Source: Bacteroidales bacterium (GTDB lineage: Bacteria; Bacteroidota; Bacteroidia; Bacteroidales; GCA-2711565). From it: 64,000 bases of DNA. A model generated the notes under the pieces. That model did no database searches. It was not told where the DNA came from and saw nothing but the letters and a program-made list of their open reading frames with translations. Below, one piece after another: positions 17,901 through 25,228 of the stretch; the first letter of the stretch is position 1, and each line of letters begins with the position of its first letter. The position numbers and the translations under genes are program-made. Where the stretch lies: positions 1 through 64,000 of the forward strand of contig JANQLW010000082.1 in assembly GCA_028280405.1 (NCBI GenBank). The letters run 5' to 3'.

Positions 17901-18849
17901 TTTTTTGGATAAGCAATCCACTTTTTAAGTTAAAAAAGTAAATTTTCGTCCCGCCATAAGCCAACAATATGTTTTGATGGGGAATAGAACACAAGGTATA
18001 AATTTCATACTGTCCTTCATGATCAAATCGAAAAACTTCCTTCATGTTTTTTGTATCAAAAAGGATAAGAAAATTATTCGTTTTTCTTTTTAAATCTGAT
18101 GAAGAATAACCTTCTTCTTGTAAAGCGATAATAACCAAATTTGTTTCTGGGATGTGTGTTGTAGCAGTGAATCTCATAATACCTTTGTAATAAAAGGTTG
18201 ACACCAGCTTTCCTTTTTCGATATCCCATAATTGCAATTCAGTTAATTTATAATTTATTAAGAGTACCAAATCTTTTAGGGGTAGACTATAAAATACGCT
18301 GTATTTGTGCTGACTGCTACTCCTTATTGCATTCGTCAATATATGAATAGCTGATAATCCTTCCCATGAAGTATTTATAGCCCTTTCTTTGATTTTTTTT
18401 GCCACAGGTTTTCTTAGTCCACAATCCGATGGTTTCAACCAGCTTGATATAAATTGAATCTGTTGCAAAAATTGCTGAATTTCATCTGACTTGAAACCTT
18501 GTAGCCGCCCGATTAATTGTTGTCCCAATTTTACGGAATCATTTTCGATGATGTGCGCAGATAGACGTATGGCATCTTGAATAGTTTGGAGCGTAATATC
18601 TTCAATATAATTAAAATCATTCAAAAGGGAATTGACGCTTCTGTGTTCAATTTTCTGACATAAATAGTCAAAATTCAATAATAATTGTTTTGCTTTCCTT
18701 TTTTCAGAAATAGCAAATCGCCTGACAAGCTCATCAACAAAATATTTAGTCTTCCATTTTTTCACTTCCAAACGCTTTCTTAAATGCCTTTTCCCCAAAT
18801 ATTCTCTTATACTCATCATCTCCAAACATGGATATGAACATCTTATCAT
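14983..18849 (-). CDS. WD40-TPR sensor half of a STAND NTPase system
   Basis: The frame is open for 1288 residues. The first ~28 are probably not genuine protein, because they are read from the overlapping end of the NTPase gene; similarity to the usual NACHT-WD40 linker starts at WKTKYFVDELVRRF (helical region with LLLNFDYLCQKIE). About 12 beta-propeller blades follow (for example KAHEDDIVKVLYHTEKKIFISASKDKSIKIWDL), then TPR repeats in the last ~300 residues (IGDAYNHLKQYQKAEDFYQKAM, LGDMYFSTKDYNKAVTVIEKVL). If it is translated alone, GTG at 18765 is the best start. Such propeller/TPR tails sense a ligand for STAND ATPases, many of which act in phage defence. Confidence 0.75.
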   Translation of the reverse strand: MIRCSYPCLEMMSIREYLGKRHLRKRLEVKKWKTKYFVDELVRRFAISEKRKAKQLLLNFDYLCQKIEHRSVNSLLNDFNYIEDITLQTIQDAIRLSAHIIENDSVKLGQQLIGRLQGFKSDEIQQFLQQIQFISSWLKPSDCGLRKPVAKKIKERAINTSWEGLSAIHILTNAIRSSSQHKYSVFYSLPLKDLVLLINYKLTELQLWDIEKGKLVSTFYYKGIMRFTATTHIPETNLVIIALQEEGYSSSDLKRKTNNFLILFDTKNMKEVFRFDHEGQYEIYTLCSIPHQNILLAYGGTKIYFFNLKSGLLIQKTDLSQVINLSIESIRSYQATKVFLSTTTATTLWDFSRKRVEKSFTTADIIDMDDPQQALALTDTQAFVPLFEKKRFISANTKEIILWDIETQEKIKSYSIELGVPVSSIDNSVYILLEKDSNFWLLNTETGERSNFLEIQADNAIQSKYLRNKQKFICLQTNGLVRIWDISLDEVAKNKNTPAQQIKESHNKAVTEIISIPSENRVISYSATGKTILIHELKTNKVLFYIKAHEDDIVKVLYHTEKKIFISASKDKSIKIWDLNNGVLLKHMIDEHEVLDIVIMLNRELMLSATKHGAHLWYIDSGYFIKSYHFEALYDVELIPLNDKEHFVVLLNKSIQLFNIQSYKPRKIIEDIGEIYNYALSLTGKYLFIATGRTYSKLWDLEKDVFTDIYLNSGEKDTIYFDECEEHLIKLSNNSIQKINILNQKRDHITSISGVPLNVSPDFSLCLINKKHELQVYDIGKKKKLAYYNGDSDFMYATIGNQNEIIAGDKSGNIHFLQCMNFDTIIQKQIKYDQKLFSINKRKFFTKPYAYSIPIKNGEIEEYVEKRAIKRRSSLKSFFKKRRWIEETKLSDGLYYLLYNSLKYINKQSLKKIISFNKKSTQELSSILNSQSVAQLFLMAKKQKLIKSYFDIEGGRKLKNEERYGELYPIILALCYNSDIDELHRSLKYSQNPFPWLIWADRKLKQGIDLIRIEYAYKQALLIDPDYEYAWVQLAKLYTKQLYRFDEAIKIYQCLSKNINSNDSYKNYKNKTYLFEAGVINHKYLKKYSEAEGIYLKLLDITTGDVYWFRKCWERLYDLYLKCMRDDIKTINASKELLKLSYTNPSKRELLTSIGDAYNHLKQYQKAEDFYQKAMKECKDEEIFICKIWEKLGDMYFSTKDYNKAVTVIEKVLNVKNYSGEWWALLAYAYHIGLNQPEKAEAAYKNGINHFIEDSSLKEVFYKNYISLLENSNRKEEAEKFQKKIKMI

Positions 18850-20344
18850 TCATTGCTTCCATGGTTTGCTTTAGATACACATGCTCGGAAGGAATCTCGT
18901 CCTGTTCTTTCAGAAAATCATTAAAACTTTTATGATAAAACTTGTAGCATTTGTGTAAATTTCCGTCTTCGTCTCTTTCTTCCTTTATATATAAAAATTG
19001 TTTCCATTCTCTTAAAACTGATCCGATACGACCTTCATCTTTAATACCTGATAATATAGCGATAATTTCTGTGGGATAAGCATTATCAACAAGGGCCAGA
19101 ACTTTAATAATTGGTAATTTATATTTAAACCACGCTTTCTCATCTTCCCCCTTCATTCTTTCCCAATGATCTCTGTAATATCCATATAAGCCTTTGGGAA
19201 TCTGATTTAGCTTTGTATCTTTATAATTCCCATTTGCTATTTCAGGCAGTACGTGTTTTAAGTACATAAAATTTCCTTCACTTTTTTCTTCTAAGGCTTT
19301 TATGAAATCAGATTCTACAAGGTCGTATTTTTTTAGATATTTTTGTATACTTTTATGTTTTACCTCTTTCGTAATATATTTATTAACATCAGCTATATTC
19401 TCACTACTATTCTGTTCTAGTCTAAAGATTTCTTTATTATTCTCATCCGGGATTCTGATCTGATCTTCAATATCTCGCATGGTAAGGATGAAATAAATAT
19501 TGGGGGGGAGAAATTGGGGAAGAAACAGTATATTTATTTTCCTGTAAATAGTCAAGTTATTTAATTCATCTATTCCATCTACTACAATGATAATTTTTTC
19601 CTCTTTTTTGAGATTAATTGATACCGTATTTAAAATTCTTTTGAGAATTTTTCCGTTTTTAACAATATTTTTGGGTAATTTCTCAAACTCAAGCTTCCTC
19701 TGTACAATCAATTGTGCACAAATATTTTGAAGAAAATTCTCTACTGAGTTCGAACCGTCCTTATCAGCATTAATGATATGTATGAAGTATTTATGGTCAA
19801 GCGCCAGTTTGATGGATAAAGAGGTTTTCCCAACACCAGGTTTCCCTATAATAAAGAAATACCCACAACTTTTCTTGGTTATAAATTCATCAATCTTATC
19901 ATAAACAAATTGACGTCCTACAAACTTGGATAACAATTGGTTTGATTCCTCAGCGTAAGTTTCAATATAGGGTAGAATATTGTTAAAATCCCTCTTTCTA
20001 CTTGAATCTTCTCGATATTGAGAAACTAAATCTTGTTCCGTAATTTCACCATCTCTCCATAAACGATTAAAATGATCTACATCAAAAGGTTCAATTCCAA
20101 AAAAATCGGCTGCAAAATTTAAAGTATTTTCTCCTGGTTCTAGTGTTCCGCCATTCAAAAACTTTTGCAACGTTTTTGCTGTCACATATTTTTTTGATTT
20201 AGAATCAATATGTTTTTTATTATACTCATTTTGTATACTTGTTTCCGTAGGTTCTTCCGTGCCAAACAAATTTTGAAGAATATCCTTTTTCGCTAGTTCA
20301 GCTTTGATAAATTGTGCAAACCTTTTTCTGACTTCTTTATCCAT
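18746..20344 (-). CDS. STAND/NACHT-like P-loop NTPase
   Basis: 532 residues. An N-terminal helical region with a Cro/C1-like helix-turn-helix pattern (VTAKTLQKFLNGG…NTLNFAADFFGI, about 54-85) is followed by a P-loop ATPase: Walker A GKPGVGKT at 167-174, Walker B IIIVVDGIDEL at about 251-261, a sensor-like LTMRD and winged-helix segments ending at YHKSFNDFLKEQ. This is the STAND fold. The frame ends MED-stop just where the WD40 frame begins, after a run of six A. Removing one A would fuse the two proteins in the normal NTPase-WD40 order. Probable role: abortive-infection or antiviral signalling (family knowledge plus inference). Confidence 0.8.
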   Translation of the reverse strand: MDKEVRKRFAQFIKAELAKKDILQNLFGTEEPTETSIQNEYNKKHIDSKSKKYVTAKTLQKFLNGGTLEPGENTLNFAADFFGIEPFDVDHFNRLWRDGEITEQDLVSQYREDSSRKRDFNNILPYIETYAEESNQLLSKFVGRQFVYDKIDEFITKKSCGYFFIIGKPGVGKTSLSIKLALDHKYFIHIINADKDGSNSVENFLQNICAQLIVQRKLEFEKLPKNIVKNGKILKRILNTVSINLKKEEKIIIVVDGIDELNNLTIYRKINILFLPQFLPPNIYFILTMRDIEDQIRIPDENNKEIFRLEQNSSENIADVNKYITKEVKHKSIQKYLKKYDLVESDFIKALEEKSEGNFMYLKHVLPEIANGNYKDTKLNQIPKGLYGYYRDHWERMKGEDEKAWFKYKLPIIKVLALVDNAYPTEIIAILSGIKDEGRIGSVLREWKQFLYIKEERDEDGNLHKCYKFYHKSFNDFLKEQDEIPSEHVYLKQTMEAMNDKMFISMFGDDEYKRIFGEKAFKKAFGSEKMED

Positions 20345-20358
20345 TTACTATGATTTTA

Positions 20359-20378
20359 GAATTCTGTGGAATTCTGTG
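20359..20378 (+). repeat. Tandem 10-bp repeat upstream of the STAND gene
   Basis: GAATTCTGTG occurs twice in direct succession, 15-34 bp upstream of the leftward NTPase start codon. The position suits an operator, possibly for the protein's own HTH-like N-terminus (inference). Confidence 0.4.
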
Positions 20379-20467
20379 GAAGTTATTCATATTCAATTTC
20401 TTGGGTTCATATTTTTGCTGTATGTACTTTGAAAATATAAACTATGAATTTACAAAATTATTGAATC

Positions 20468-20623
20468 ATGAAAAAATTAATCACATATCAAGAAAAGTGG
20501 TACAGTGCAACGCCAGCTAGAAACCCCAAAATCGATGATCGAATTTTAATCATTCTATTTTCTGTTTATGGTTTGGCGATTATCGGAACCCTGATTTGGA
20601 CAATAGTTGTTTCCATCACTTAA
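20468..20623 (+). CDS. Small single-pass membrane protein
   Basis: A 51-residue protein: a soluble, basic N-terminal half (MKKLITYQEKWYSATPARNP) and one C-terminal transmembrane helix (ILIILFSVYGLAIIGTLIWTIVV). It has its own terminator at 20639, which supports it being a real transcription unit. No family recognised. Confidence 0.6.
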   Translation: MKKLITYQEKWYSATPARNPKIDDRILIILFSVYGLAIIGTLIWTIVVSIT

Positions 20624-20638
20624 CCATTCGTTTATCTG

Positions 20639-20665
20639 AAAAGGGATACTTGTGTCCCTTTTCTT
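20639..20665 (+). terminator. Terminator after the small membrane protein
   Basis: AAAAGGGA pairs with TCCCTTTT, followed by a T-rich stretch (TTCTTAAAA). Confidence 0.7.
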
Positions 20666-20715
20666 AAAATACATTTAATACAAACTTTTTATTAATCTTT
20701 TAATTCTTTTTAATT

Positions 20716-21345
20716 ATGACAAAACAATCAAAATTTAAAGTTCCAATTGAAAACAAAAAAAATGTTTCAGAATTGGAAAATCAGAACAAGGAACATCCAA
20801 TTATTTTATCAAATGAGATTGGATGTACGACATTCAAAAAAATGTCTGATCCTACAACTTCTCACCAAGGCCCACTAAAAGCTTTTACACTTTGTGGAGG
20901 CGAGGAAATAGAACCCGGCACGCTCCATGGCGGTGAAGAGGTCAAACCGGGAACTTTACACGGAGGTGAAGAAATAAAACCAGGTACACTGCATAATACT
21001 GGTTATTCTCCTGCCACCTATCGTACAAAGGACGGAATGGCCCATTACAAATTTCGTTATGTGGATATTGGCGGAAAATTCGAAATCGATATTCTTTCTC
21101 AACCTTCTTATGAAGGTCGAGATGAAAGTAGTTCAGTGTCACATCGTCTTTCTTCAGATCGTGGCGGGAAGAAAATTTGTTTAAGTGTAGGGAAAGAACC
21201 TACCGATCTTGAAACAGCCAAAAAGATATGTATGGAGTGGGCAGAATTAACCCACACATATATCAAAACCGGAAAATCTATTGATAAACAAGTAAAAGAC
21301 AAATCAAATCCATTAAGTAAACTATGGAATGGTCTTGTAAATTAA
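20716..21345 (+). CDS. Protein with three tandem LxGG repeats and an E2-like C-terminal domain
   Basis: 209 residues. Residues 61-93 are three 11-residue repeats, GGEE[IV][EK]PGTLH, so that LCGG (59-62), LHGG (70-73) and LHGG (81-84) recur; LxGG is the ubiquitin-type tail recognised by JAMM peptidases and E1 enzymes. Residues about 100-195 (SHRLSSDRGGKKICL…TAKKICMEWAELTHTYIKTG) resemble prokaryotic E2-like domains, with His143 and a candidate catalytic Cys155. The next two genes encode a JAMM peptidase and an E1-like enzyme. I infer a conjugation system in which this protein is the modifier, the E2, or both. Its own terminator separates it from the downstream genes, allowing a higher dose. 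The E2 assignment is tentative. Confidence 0.55.
   Translation: MTKQSKFKVPIENKKNVSELENQNKEHPIILSNEIGCTTFKKMSDPTTSHQGPLKAFTLCGGEEIEPGTLHGGEEVKPGTLHGGEEIKPGTLHNTGYSPATYRTKDGMAHYKFRYVDIGGKFEIDILSQPSYEGRDESSSVSHRLSSDRGGKKICLSVGKEPTDLETAKKICMEWAELTHTYIKTGKSIDKQVKDKSNPLSKLWNGLVN
20896..20994 (+). repeat. Three in-frame 33-bp repeats encoding LxGG motifs
   Basis: Three consecutive 33-bp units, each encoding GGEExxPGTLH. The nucleotide copies differ at many third positions, so selection acts on the peptide and the repeat is not a recent DNA slippage. Confidence 0.8.
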
Positions 21346-21354
21346 AACCCGGAA

Positions 21355-21376
21355 GAGGGGCGAAAGCCCCTTTTTC
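21355..21376 (+). terminator. Terminator after the LxGG-repeat gene
   Basis: GGGGC-GAAA-GCCCC with a T run: a GNRA-loop hairpin between the repeat protein and the JAMM gene. Confidence 0.85.
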
Positions 21377-21392
21377 TTAAACAAAAACTGAT

Positions 21393-22097
21393 ATGAAACC
21401 CAACACAAAAAATACAGAAACAATGAAGATAACTAATAGTGCTTATTATGCTATGCTCAACTATATTGGTTCACTACCTGCTGAATCGGGCGGGGCGCTT
21501 TTTGGATACGAAGAAGATAATGTTATTCGTCGTTTCGTTCCTGATGAGGATGCACAAACAACTTCATCATCATACACCATGAATACGGATTTTCTTAACC
21601 CAACCATTAAGCAACTATGGGAAAATGAAAGTCTGTCTCTGCTGGGGATAGCTCATTCTCATCCACAAGGCAGTAAATATCTTAGCAACCCTGATAAGAA
21701 CTATTTCACGGATTTATTAAAAGATATGCCTCGTAAAAAGTTCTATACACCAATTATATTTGCAATGCCGGATGGGAAACTAGATGTTTTTCCATATGTA
21801 TTCAGTCAAAACTCCAAAACTCCCAATGCAATACCGATTGAGATTGTTCCTGATGACCACACGAATCAAACCGATACGGAGATTCCAATACAATCCATAG
21901 AAAAAGTGGTAGACAGAACTGTTTTTATTGTTCATACAAAAGAAGTTTTGCCTTCTCTTCAATCGGACAAGACGAAAGATAAATTACTCATTCTTTTTTC
22001 GATTGCTTTAGTTTTTGGCTTTGTGTTCATTGTCACTTTATACACCATTCCCGTATTTCTTCAATTAATACTAAAAATGACTTCATTATGGAACTAA
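21393..22097 (+). CDS. Membrane-anchored JAMM (MPN+/Mov34) metallopeptidase
   Basis: 234 residues. The full JAMM zinc site is present: Glu31 (ESGGALFG), His88 and His90 in AHSHP, then Ser98 and Asp101 (LSNPD), matching HxHx7SxxD. JAMM enzymes cleave after the C-terminal glycine of ubiquitin-like proteins. A transmembrane helix (LLILFSIALVFGFVFIVTLYTI) lies near the C-terminus, so the protease is probably membrane-tethered, with its catalytic domain in the cytoplasm. An internal ATG at residue 11 is an alternative start. The gene overlaps the E1-like gene by 10 bp, so they are coupled. Confidence 0.85.
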   Translation: MKPNTKNTETMKITNSAYYAMLNYIGSLPAESGGALFGYEEDNVIRRFVPDEDAQTTSSSYTMNTDFLNPTIKQLWENESLSLLGIAHSHPQGSKYLSNPDKNYFTDLLKDMPRKKFYTPIIFAMPDGKLDVFPYVFSQNSKTPNAIPIEIVPDDHTNQTDTEIPIQSIEKVVDRTVFIVHTKEVLPSLQSDKTKDKLLILFSIALVFGFVFIVTLYTIPVFLQLILKMTSLWN

Positions 22098-22984
22098 AAG
22101 ATTTTTCAAGAATAGAAGGGGCTGTAGATATACGGTTGCTTCAAGATACTCACATTGTCGGAATTGGTGCCGGTGGAGCATATTGCCTCTATGATTCCCT
22201 TGCCCGTTCAGGAGTCGGGAAACTAACAGTTTTTGACTTTGACCAAGTAGAAGAAGTCAATATCGTACGACAAGGTTATAAAACCAATCAAATCGGGCGA
22301 AAAAAAGTTGATGCGCTCGGTGAACATCTTCAATTGGTCAATTCAGGAGTTCAATATCAGGGAATCACAAAGAATTTCCTGAATATGGATCAAAACGAGT
22401 TGGATGAAATTTTTGGCAAAGCAGATTTATTCCTCTTTTTAACCGATTCCTTTGAGGCGCAAAGCTTTGGGAATATTTTAGCCCTGCGTTATCAGAAACC
22501 TGCTATATGGGCCGGGTTCTATGAAAAATCGCAATGTGCCGAGATTGTTTTTTCAATCCCAAAAGTGGTTCCGGCTTGCTTCAGGTGTGCAGTCAGTCCC
22601 AGGTATGTTGCACAACAAGCCTCAGACGATGAAATTCAGGTGAGTTCGGCTTGTAATACTATATTTCACAGTCAGCTGTTAGACGCATATTTAGGGATGC
22701 TTACAATGGCAATCCTACATAATAAAACTGAAGGATTTGAATTCTCAAACTGGTTTGGTGATTATTGGGACAGAAGTTTAATACAATTAAAAGTTCATCC
22801 TGATTATGGGAACGAAGCGGGGAGTTTATTTCATCGAACATTTTCACCCTCTGAAGGGAGGGCGTTTACATTTAATGCTGTTTGGCAACGTATTGAAGTG
22901 GAGATACCACCAAAATATGAATTGTGTCCTGATTGCAAGGGAGCTAGTGAGTATTTAGAAGGTAACCTTAAAAAATCATTTTAA
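22088..22984 (+). CDS. ThiF/E1-like adenylyltransferase
   Basis: 298 residues with a Rossmann ATP site GIGAGG (25-30), Asp50, the VEEVNIVRQ segment (Asn58, Arg61) and Lys72, which is the E1/ThiF/MoeB pattern for adenylating the C-terminal glycine of a ubiquitin-like protein. Zinc-binding pairs are CFRC (164-167) and a C-terminal CPDC. Cys189 (SSACN) is a candidate thioester cysteine. With the overlapping JAMM gene and the LxGG protein this forms an E1-protease-modifier cassette. PRTRC-type cassettes also pair ThiF-like and Mov34-like genes, but no ParB-like PRTRC gene is visible here. Confidence 0.85.
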   Translation: MELKDFSRIEGAVDIRLLQDTHIVGIGAGGAYCLYDSLARSGVGKLTVFDFDQVEEVNIVRQGYKTNQIGRKKVDALGEHLQLVNSGVQYQGITKNFLNMDQNELDEIFGKADLFLFLTDSFEAQSFGNILALRYQKPAIWAGFYEKSQCAEIVFSIPKVVPACFRCAVSPRYVAQQASDDEIQVSSACNTIFHSQLLDAYLGMLTMAILHNKTEGFEFSNWFGDYWDRSLIQLKVHPDYGNEAGSLFHRTFSPSEGRAFTFNAVWQRIEVEIPPKYELCPDCKGASEYLEGNLKKSF

Positions 22985-22986
22985 TT

Positions 22987-23298
22987 ATGACAAAAAAAGA
23001 TATAAAAAATAGTGATGATATATGTCAGGGTTTAGATGTAGAACAATTTGTTGAATTTATATCTGGTTGTGACCTTGGATACCGCATGGGATTAACGGGT
23101 TGTGATGAATCTATTATGGAGTCTACAATTTCCCAAGCAAATCCCGAAAAGAAGCCAGCTCTATGTTGGGGTATTTGTAGAGGGTTTATGTCTGCCGTAA
23201 ACGATATCAAGCGGTATAAAAAAGTGGAACGGGAAAATGCTTTACAAGTGATAGGGAAATCAAAAGAGAACGAAAAAGGATTGGACTACGAAAGATAA
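22987..23298 (+). CDS. Small protein, paralogue family member 1
   Basis: A 103-residue helical protein containing GCDLGYRMGLTGCDES and KKPALCWGICRGFMSA, ending DYER. It is a close paralogue of the protein at 24861 (most residues between positions 20 and 85 identical) and a more distant relative of 23320. No known family. It starts two bases after the E1 stop, so it is cotranscribed with the E1/JAMM genes. Confidence 0.75.
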   Translation: MTKKDIKNSDDICQGLDVEQFVEFISGCDLGYRMGLTGCDESIMESTISQANPEKKPALCWGICRGFMSAVNDIKRYKKVERENALQVIGKSKENEKGLDYER

Positions 23299-23319
23299 AT
23301 ATGTGTAAATACGATAATT

Positions 23320-23889
23320 ATGGAAAAAATATATTTGAAACCAATAGAATATGTTGATTTTGACTTGCAAGAATTAGGAAAATATGATGCCGGCCTTAAC
23401 TTGTCTTACAATATGATAGCAAATGGAGCTGATGAATCATGGATTGAGGCAATGATAAAGATGGTTCATACTGACGATAATCTTCCTTTATGCCATGGAC
23501 TACGAGCTGGAATTGAAGCAGGGAAGAACGAATTAGAAGAAAAGGAAGAATCCAGAAGGGAAAATCCTTTTATTATACGCTCACAGCTTCAAAAAACAGA
23601 AAATCATAAAGAACCGGATGTTGATGTAGCAAAATTATTAGAGGAAGCCATGCGAGCATCCGGGAGAAATTTTGGTATCAAACTAAATAATTTTAACAGA
23701 CACAAAATCGTACAAGATATTTCCAAATACTTGGAAAATGTTCAGGATAATGAATGGTATCAATCCCTTGCAGAAGCATTGAACATGAGCATAGAGCATC
23801 CCGACAAGCTAAAAAGGATAGAGGAATTGGATATTATTCTGACAAGCAGACAGTTGGAAAATGAAAATGAGATGGAGAATGAAAGATAA
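23320..23889 (+). CDS. Small protein, paralogue family member 2
   Basis: 189 residues. The first 75 (KYDAGLNLSYNMIANGADESWIEAMIK…LPLCHGLRAGIEAGKNE) match the same pattern as the 22987 and 24861 proteins (GYxxGLxLxxxGxDExxIExxI…PxLCxGxRxG). The rest is a charged extension ending NEMENER. Unknown function. Confidence 0.7.
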   Translation: MEKIYLKPIEYVDFDLQELGKYDAGLNLSYNMIANGADESWIEAMIKMVHTDDNLPLCHGLRAGIEAGKNELEEKEESRRENPFIIRSQLQKTENHKEPDVDVAKLLEEAMRASGRNFGIKLNNFNRHKIVQDISKYLENVQDNEWYQSLAEALNMSIEHPDKLKRIEELDIILTSRQLENENEMENER

Positions 23890-23958
23890 AAGTGTAAGGC
23901 TGCCTCTTTCATCAGAGGTAAAAACTCAATTTATTACTAAACTATAAATCTTAATAAT

Positions 23959-24231
23959 ATGGATAAAAACAAGCAAATCTTAATGATTGAGCGTGACGAT
24001 CTGGAAGCTTTATTTGAAGAGCTTCTTAACCAGGTCTCCCCTAAAGAACCGGACAAATGGATTCTTGAGTCAGAAGCCATGAAGCTCCTTGGTATTAAAT
24101 CGAAAAGCTATTTATGGCAGTTACGAACCGAAGGCTGTATTGCCTACACTCAACCATCTCGCAAGCATCTTCTTTATGATCGCGAGAGTATTTTGGAATA
24201 TTTAGAGAAACATAAAAAAAGCACATTCTAA
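23959..24231 (+). CDS. MerR/excisionase-like helix-turn-helix protein
   Basis: 90 residues with the winged-helix pattern common in Bacteroidota mobile elements: ILESEAMKLLGIKSKSYLWQLRTEGCI followed by a wing YTQPSRKHLLYDRESILEYLEKH. It probably regulates element genes or acts as an excisionase. Its TAA overlaps the next ATG (TAATG). Confidence 0.8.
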   Translation: MDKNKQILMIERDDLEALFEELLNQVSPKEPDKWILESEAMKLLGIKSKSYLWQLRTEGCIAYTQPSRKHLLYDRESILEYLEKHKKSTF

Positions 24232-24518
24232 TGAAAGCAAACGAAATCAATGAAAAACTAGAACAGGTAAAATTCCGTTCCGGTTATAATATCGGCTGGC
24301 GACTTTTTAAATATCAGAATAGTAAAGTTGTAAAAGCCTTGATGCAAAATATTGCTGAACAAAACAAAGAAGACCAGTTTGCTATTGGGCTTGCCAATGG
24401 CTTTGAAGCAGGGCGCTCCAAAGACCCTTCCAAACGAAATCGTCTTAATGAACTGGATGTAATTTTTGATAAGGATAAAGAAAATCAAAAAGAGCAAGGC
24501 AAAGACTTGGAAAGATGA
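24231..24518 (+). CDS. Small charged protein, paralogue family member 3
   Basis: 95 residues (FRSGYNIGWRLFKYQNSKVV…FAIGLANGFEAGRSKDPSKR…GKDLER). It shares the GYxxG…GLxxGxxAG pattern and the ER C-terminus with its neighbours. It overlaps the genes on both sides by 1-4 bp, so the run is a tightly coupled operon. Unknown function. Confidence 0.65.
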   Translation: MKANEINEKLEQVKFRSGYNIGWRLFKYQNSKVVKALMQNIAEQNKEDQFAIGLANGFEAGRSKDPSKRNRLNELDVIFDKDKENQKEQGKDLER

Positions 24519-24796
24519 GAAAGAGCTCAATTTTGATAAATAATAGAAAAGCTTATGGTGAAGGTTTAAAGATCGGAATTGAACTGGCCTTGCAAGGGAA
24601 AAATATCAGTTTTAAATCCTTGAACCCGATTAAAGCCCTTTTTTCTCCCAATTATTTGAAAAGCCATACTGCCGGTGTCCGTGATGGATACCGGCAGGGC
24701 TTATGGAGATACGAAAGGGAACGACAGGAAAAACGGCTTAGGGAACTATCACAGATACAAATCTCGAAAGAGGGGGAACAAGAGCATGAACGATAA
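24515..24796 (+). CDS. Small basic protein, possible paralogue family member 4
   Basis: 93 residues (RKAYGEGLKIGIELALQGKN…SHTAGVRDGYRQGLWRYERERQ…EQEHER). The GxGLxIGxELAL…AGVRDGYRQG layout resembles the neighbouring small proteins, but similarity is weak. Overlaps the preceding stop by 4 bp. Unknown function. Confidence 0.6.
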   Translation: MRKSSILINNRKAYGEGLKIGIELALQGKNISFKSLNPIKALFSPNYLKSHTAGVRDGYRQGLWRYERERQEKRLRELSQIQISKEGEQEHER

Positions 24797-24835
24797 GAAA
24801 ATAACCGCCCATCGATCAATAAGTATTGTTAGAAA

Positions 24836-24863
24836 ATAACCTTAAAAAATCATTTTAATTATG
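24836..24863 (+). repeat. Duplicated thiF 3' end and gene leader
   Basis: TAACCTTAAAAAATCATTTT followed by AATTATG is identical to 22963-22989, which is the last codons of the E1-like gene plus the start of the 22987 gene. Gene 24861 therefore arose by copying a segment that included the tail of the E1 gene. Confidence 0.8.
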
Positions 24864-25172
24864 GTAAAAAAAGATGTGCAAAATGGTGACGCTATACACC
24901 GGAACTTAGATGAAGAAAATTTTATTGAATTTAGAGCTGGCTGTGACCTTGGATACCGTATGGGATTAACCGGTTGTAATGAATCTACCATAGAGTCTGC
25001 GATTTCCCAATCAAACCCCAAAAAGAAACCTGTTTTATGTTGGGGAATTCGTAAAGGATTTACATCTGCCCTAAGTGATATTAAGGAGTACAAAAAGTTT
25101 GAACAGCAAAATACTGTAAAAGCGATTTGGGAATCAAGACCGAAAGAAAACGAAAAAGGATTGGAGCGATAA
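24861..25172 (+). CDS. Small protein, paralogue family member 5 (duplicate of 22987)
   Basis: 103 residues, clearly duplicated from the 22987 gene: GCDLGYRMGLTGCNES and KKPVLCWGIRKGFTSA recur, as does the end KENEKGL…ER. The upstream 26 bp are also identical (see the repeat). Unknown function. Confidence 0.75.
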   Translation: MVKKDVQNGDAIHRNLDEENFIEFRAGCDLGYRMGLTGCNESTIESAISQSNPKKKPVLCWGIRKGFTSALSDIKEYKKFEQQNTVKAIWESRPKENEKGLER

Positions 25173-25228
25173 AAAATCTTCGGGAAATAACAAACTTGGT
25201 GTATATAGCCCCGCCAACTTTATTTATT

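Noticed and set aside
20716..22984. Ordinary PRTRC cassette
   Set aside because: ThiF-like and Mov34-like genes fit, but the ParB-related and other PRTRC proteins are not visible, and the LxGG-repeat protein is not a PRTRC component I recognise.
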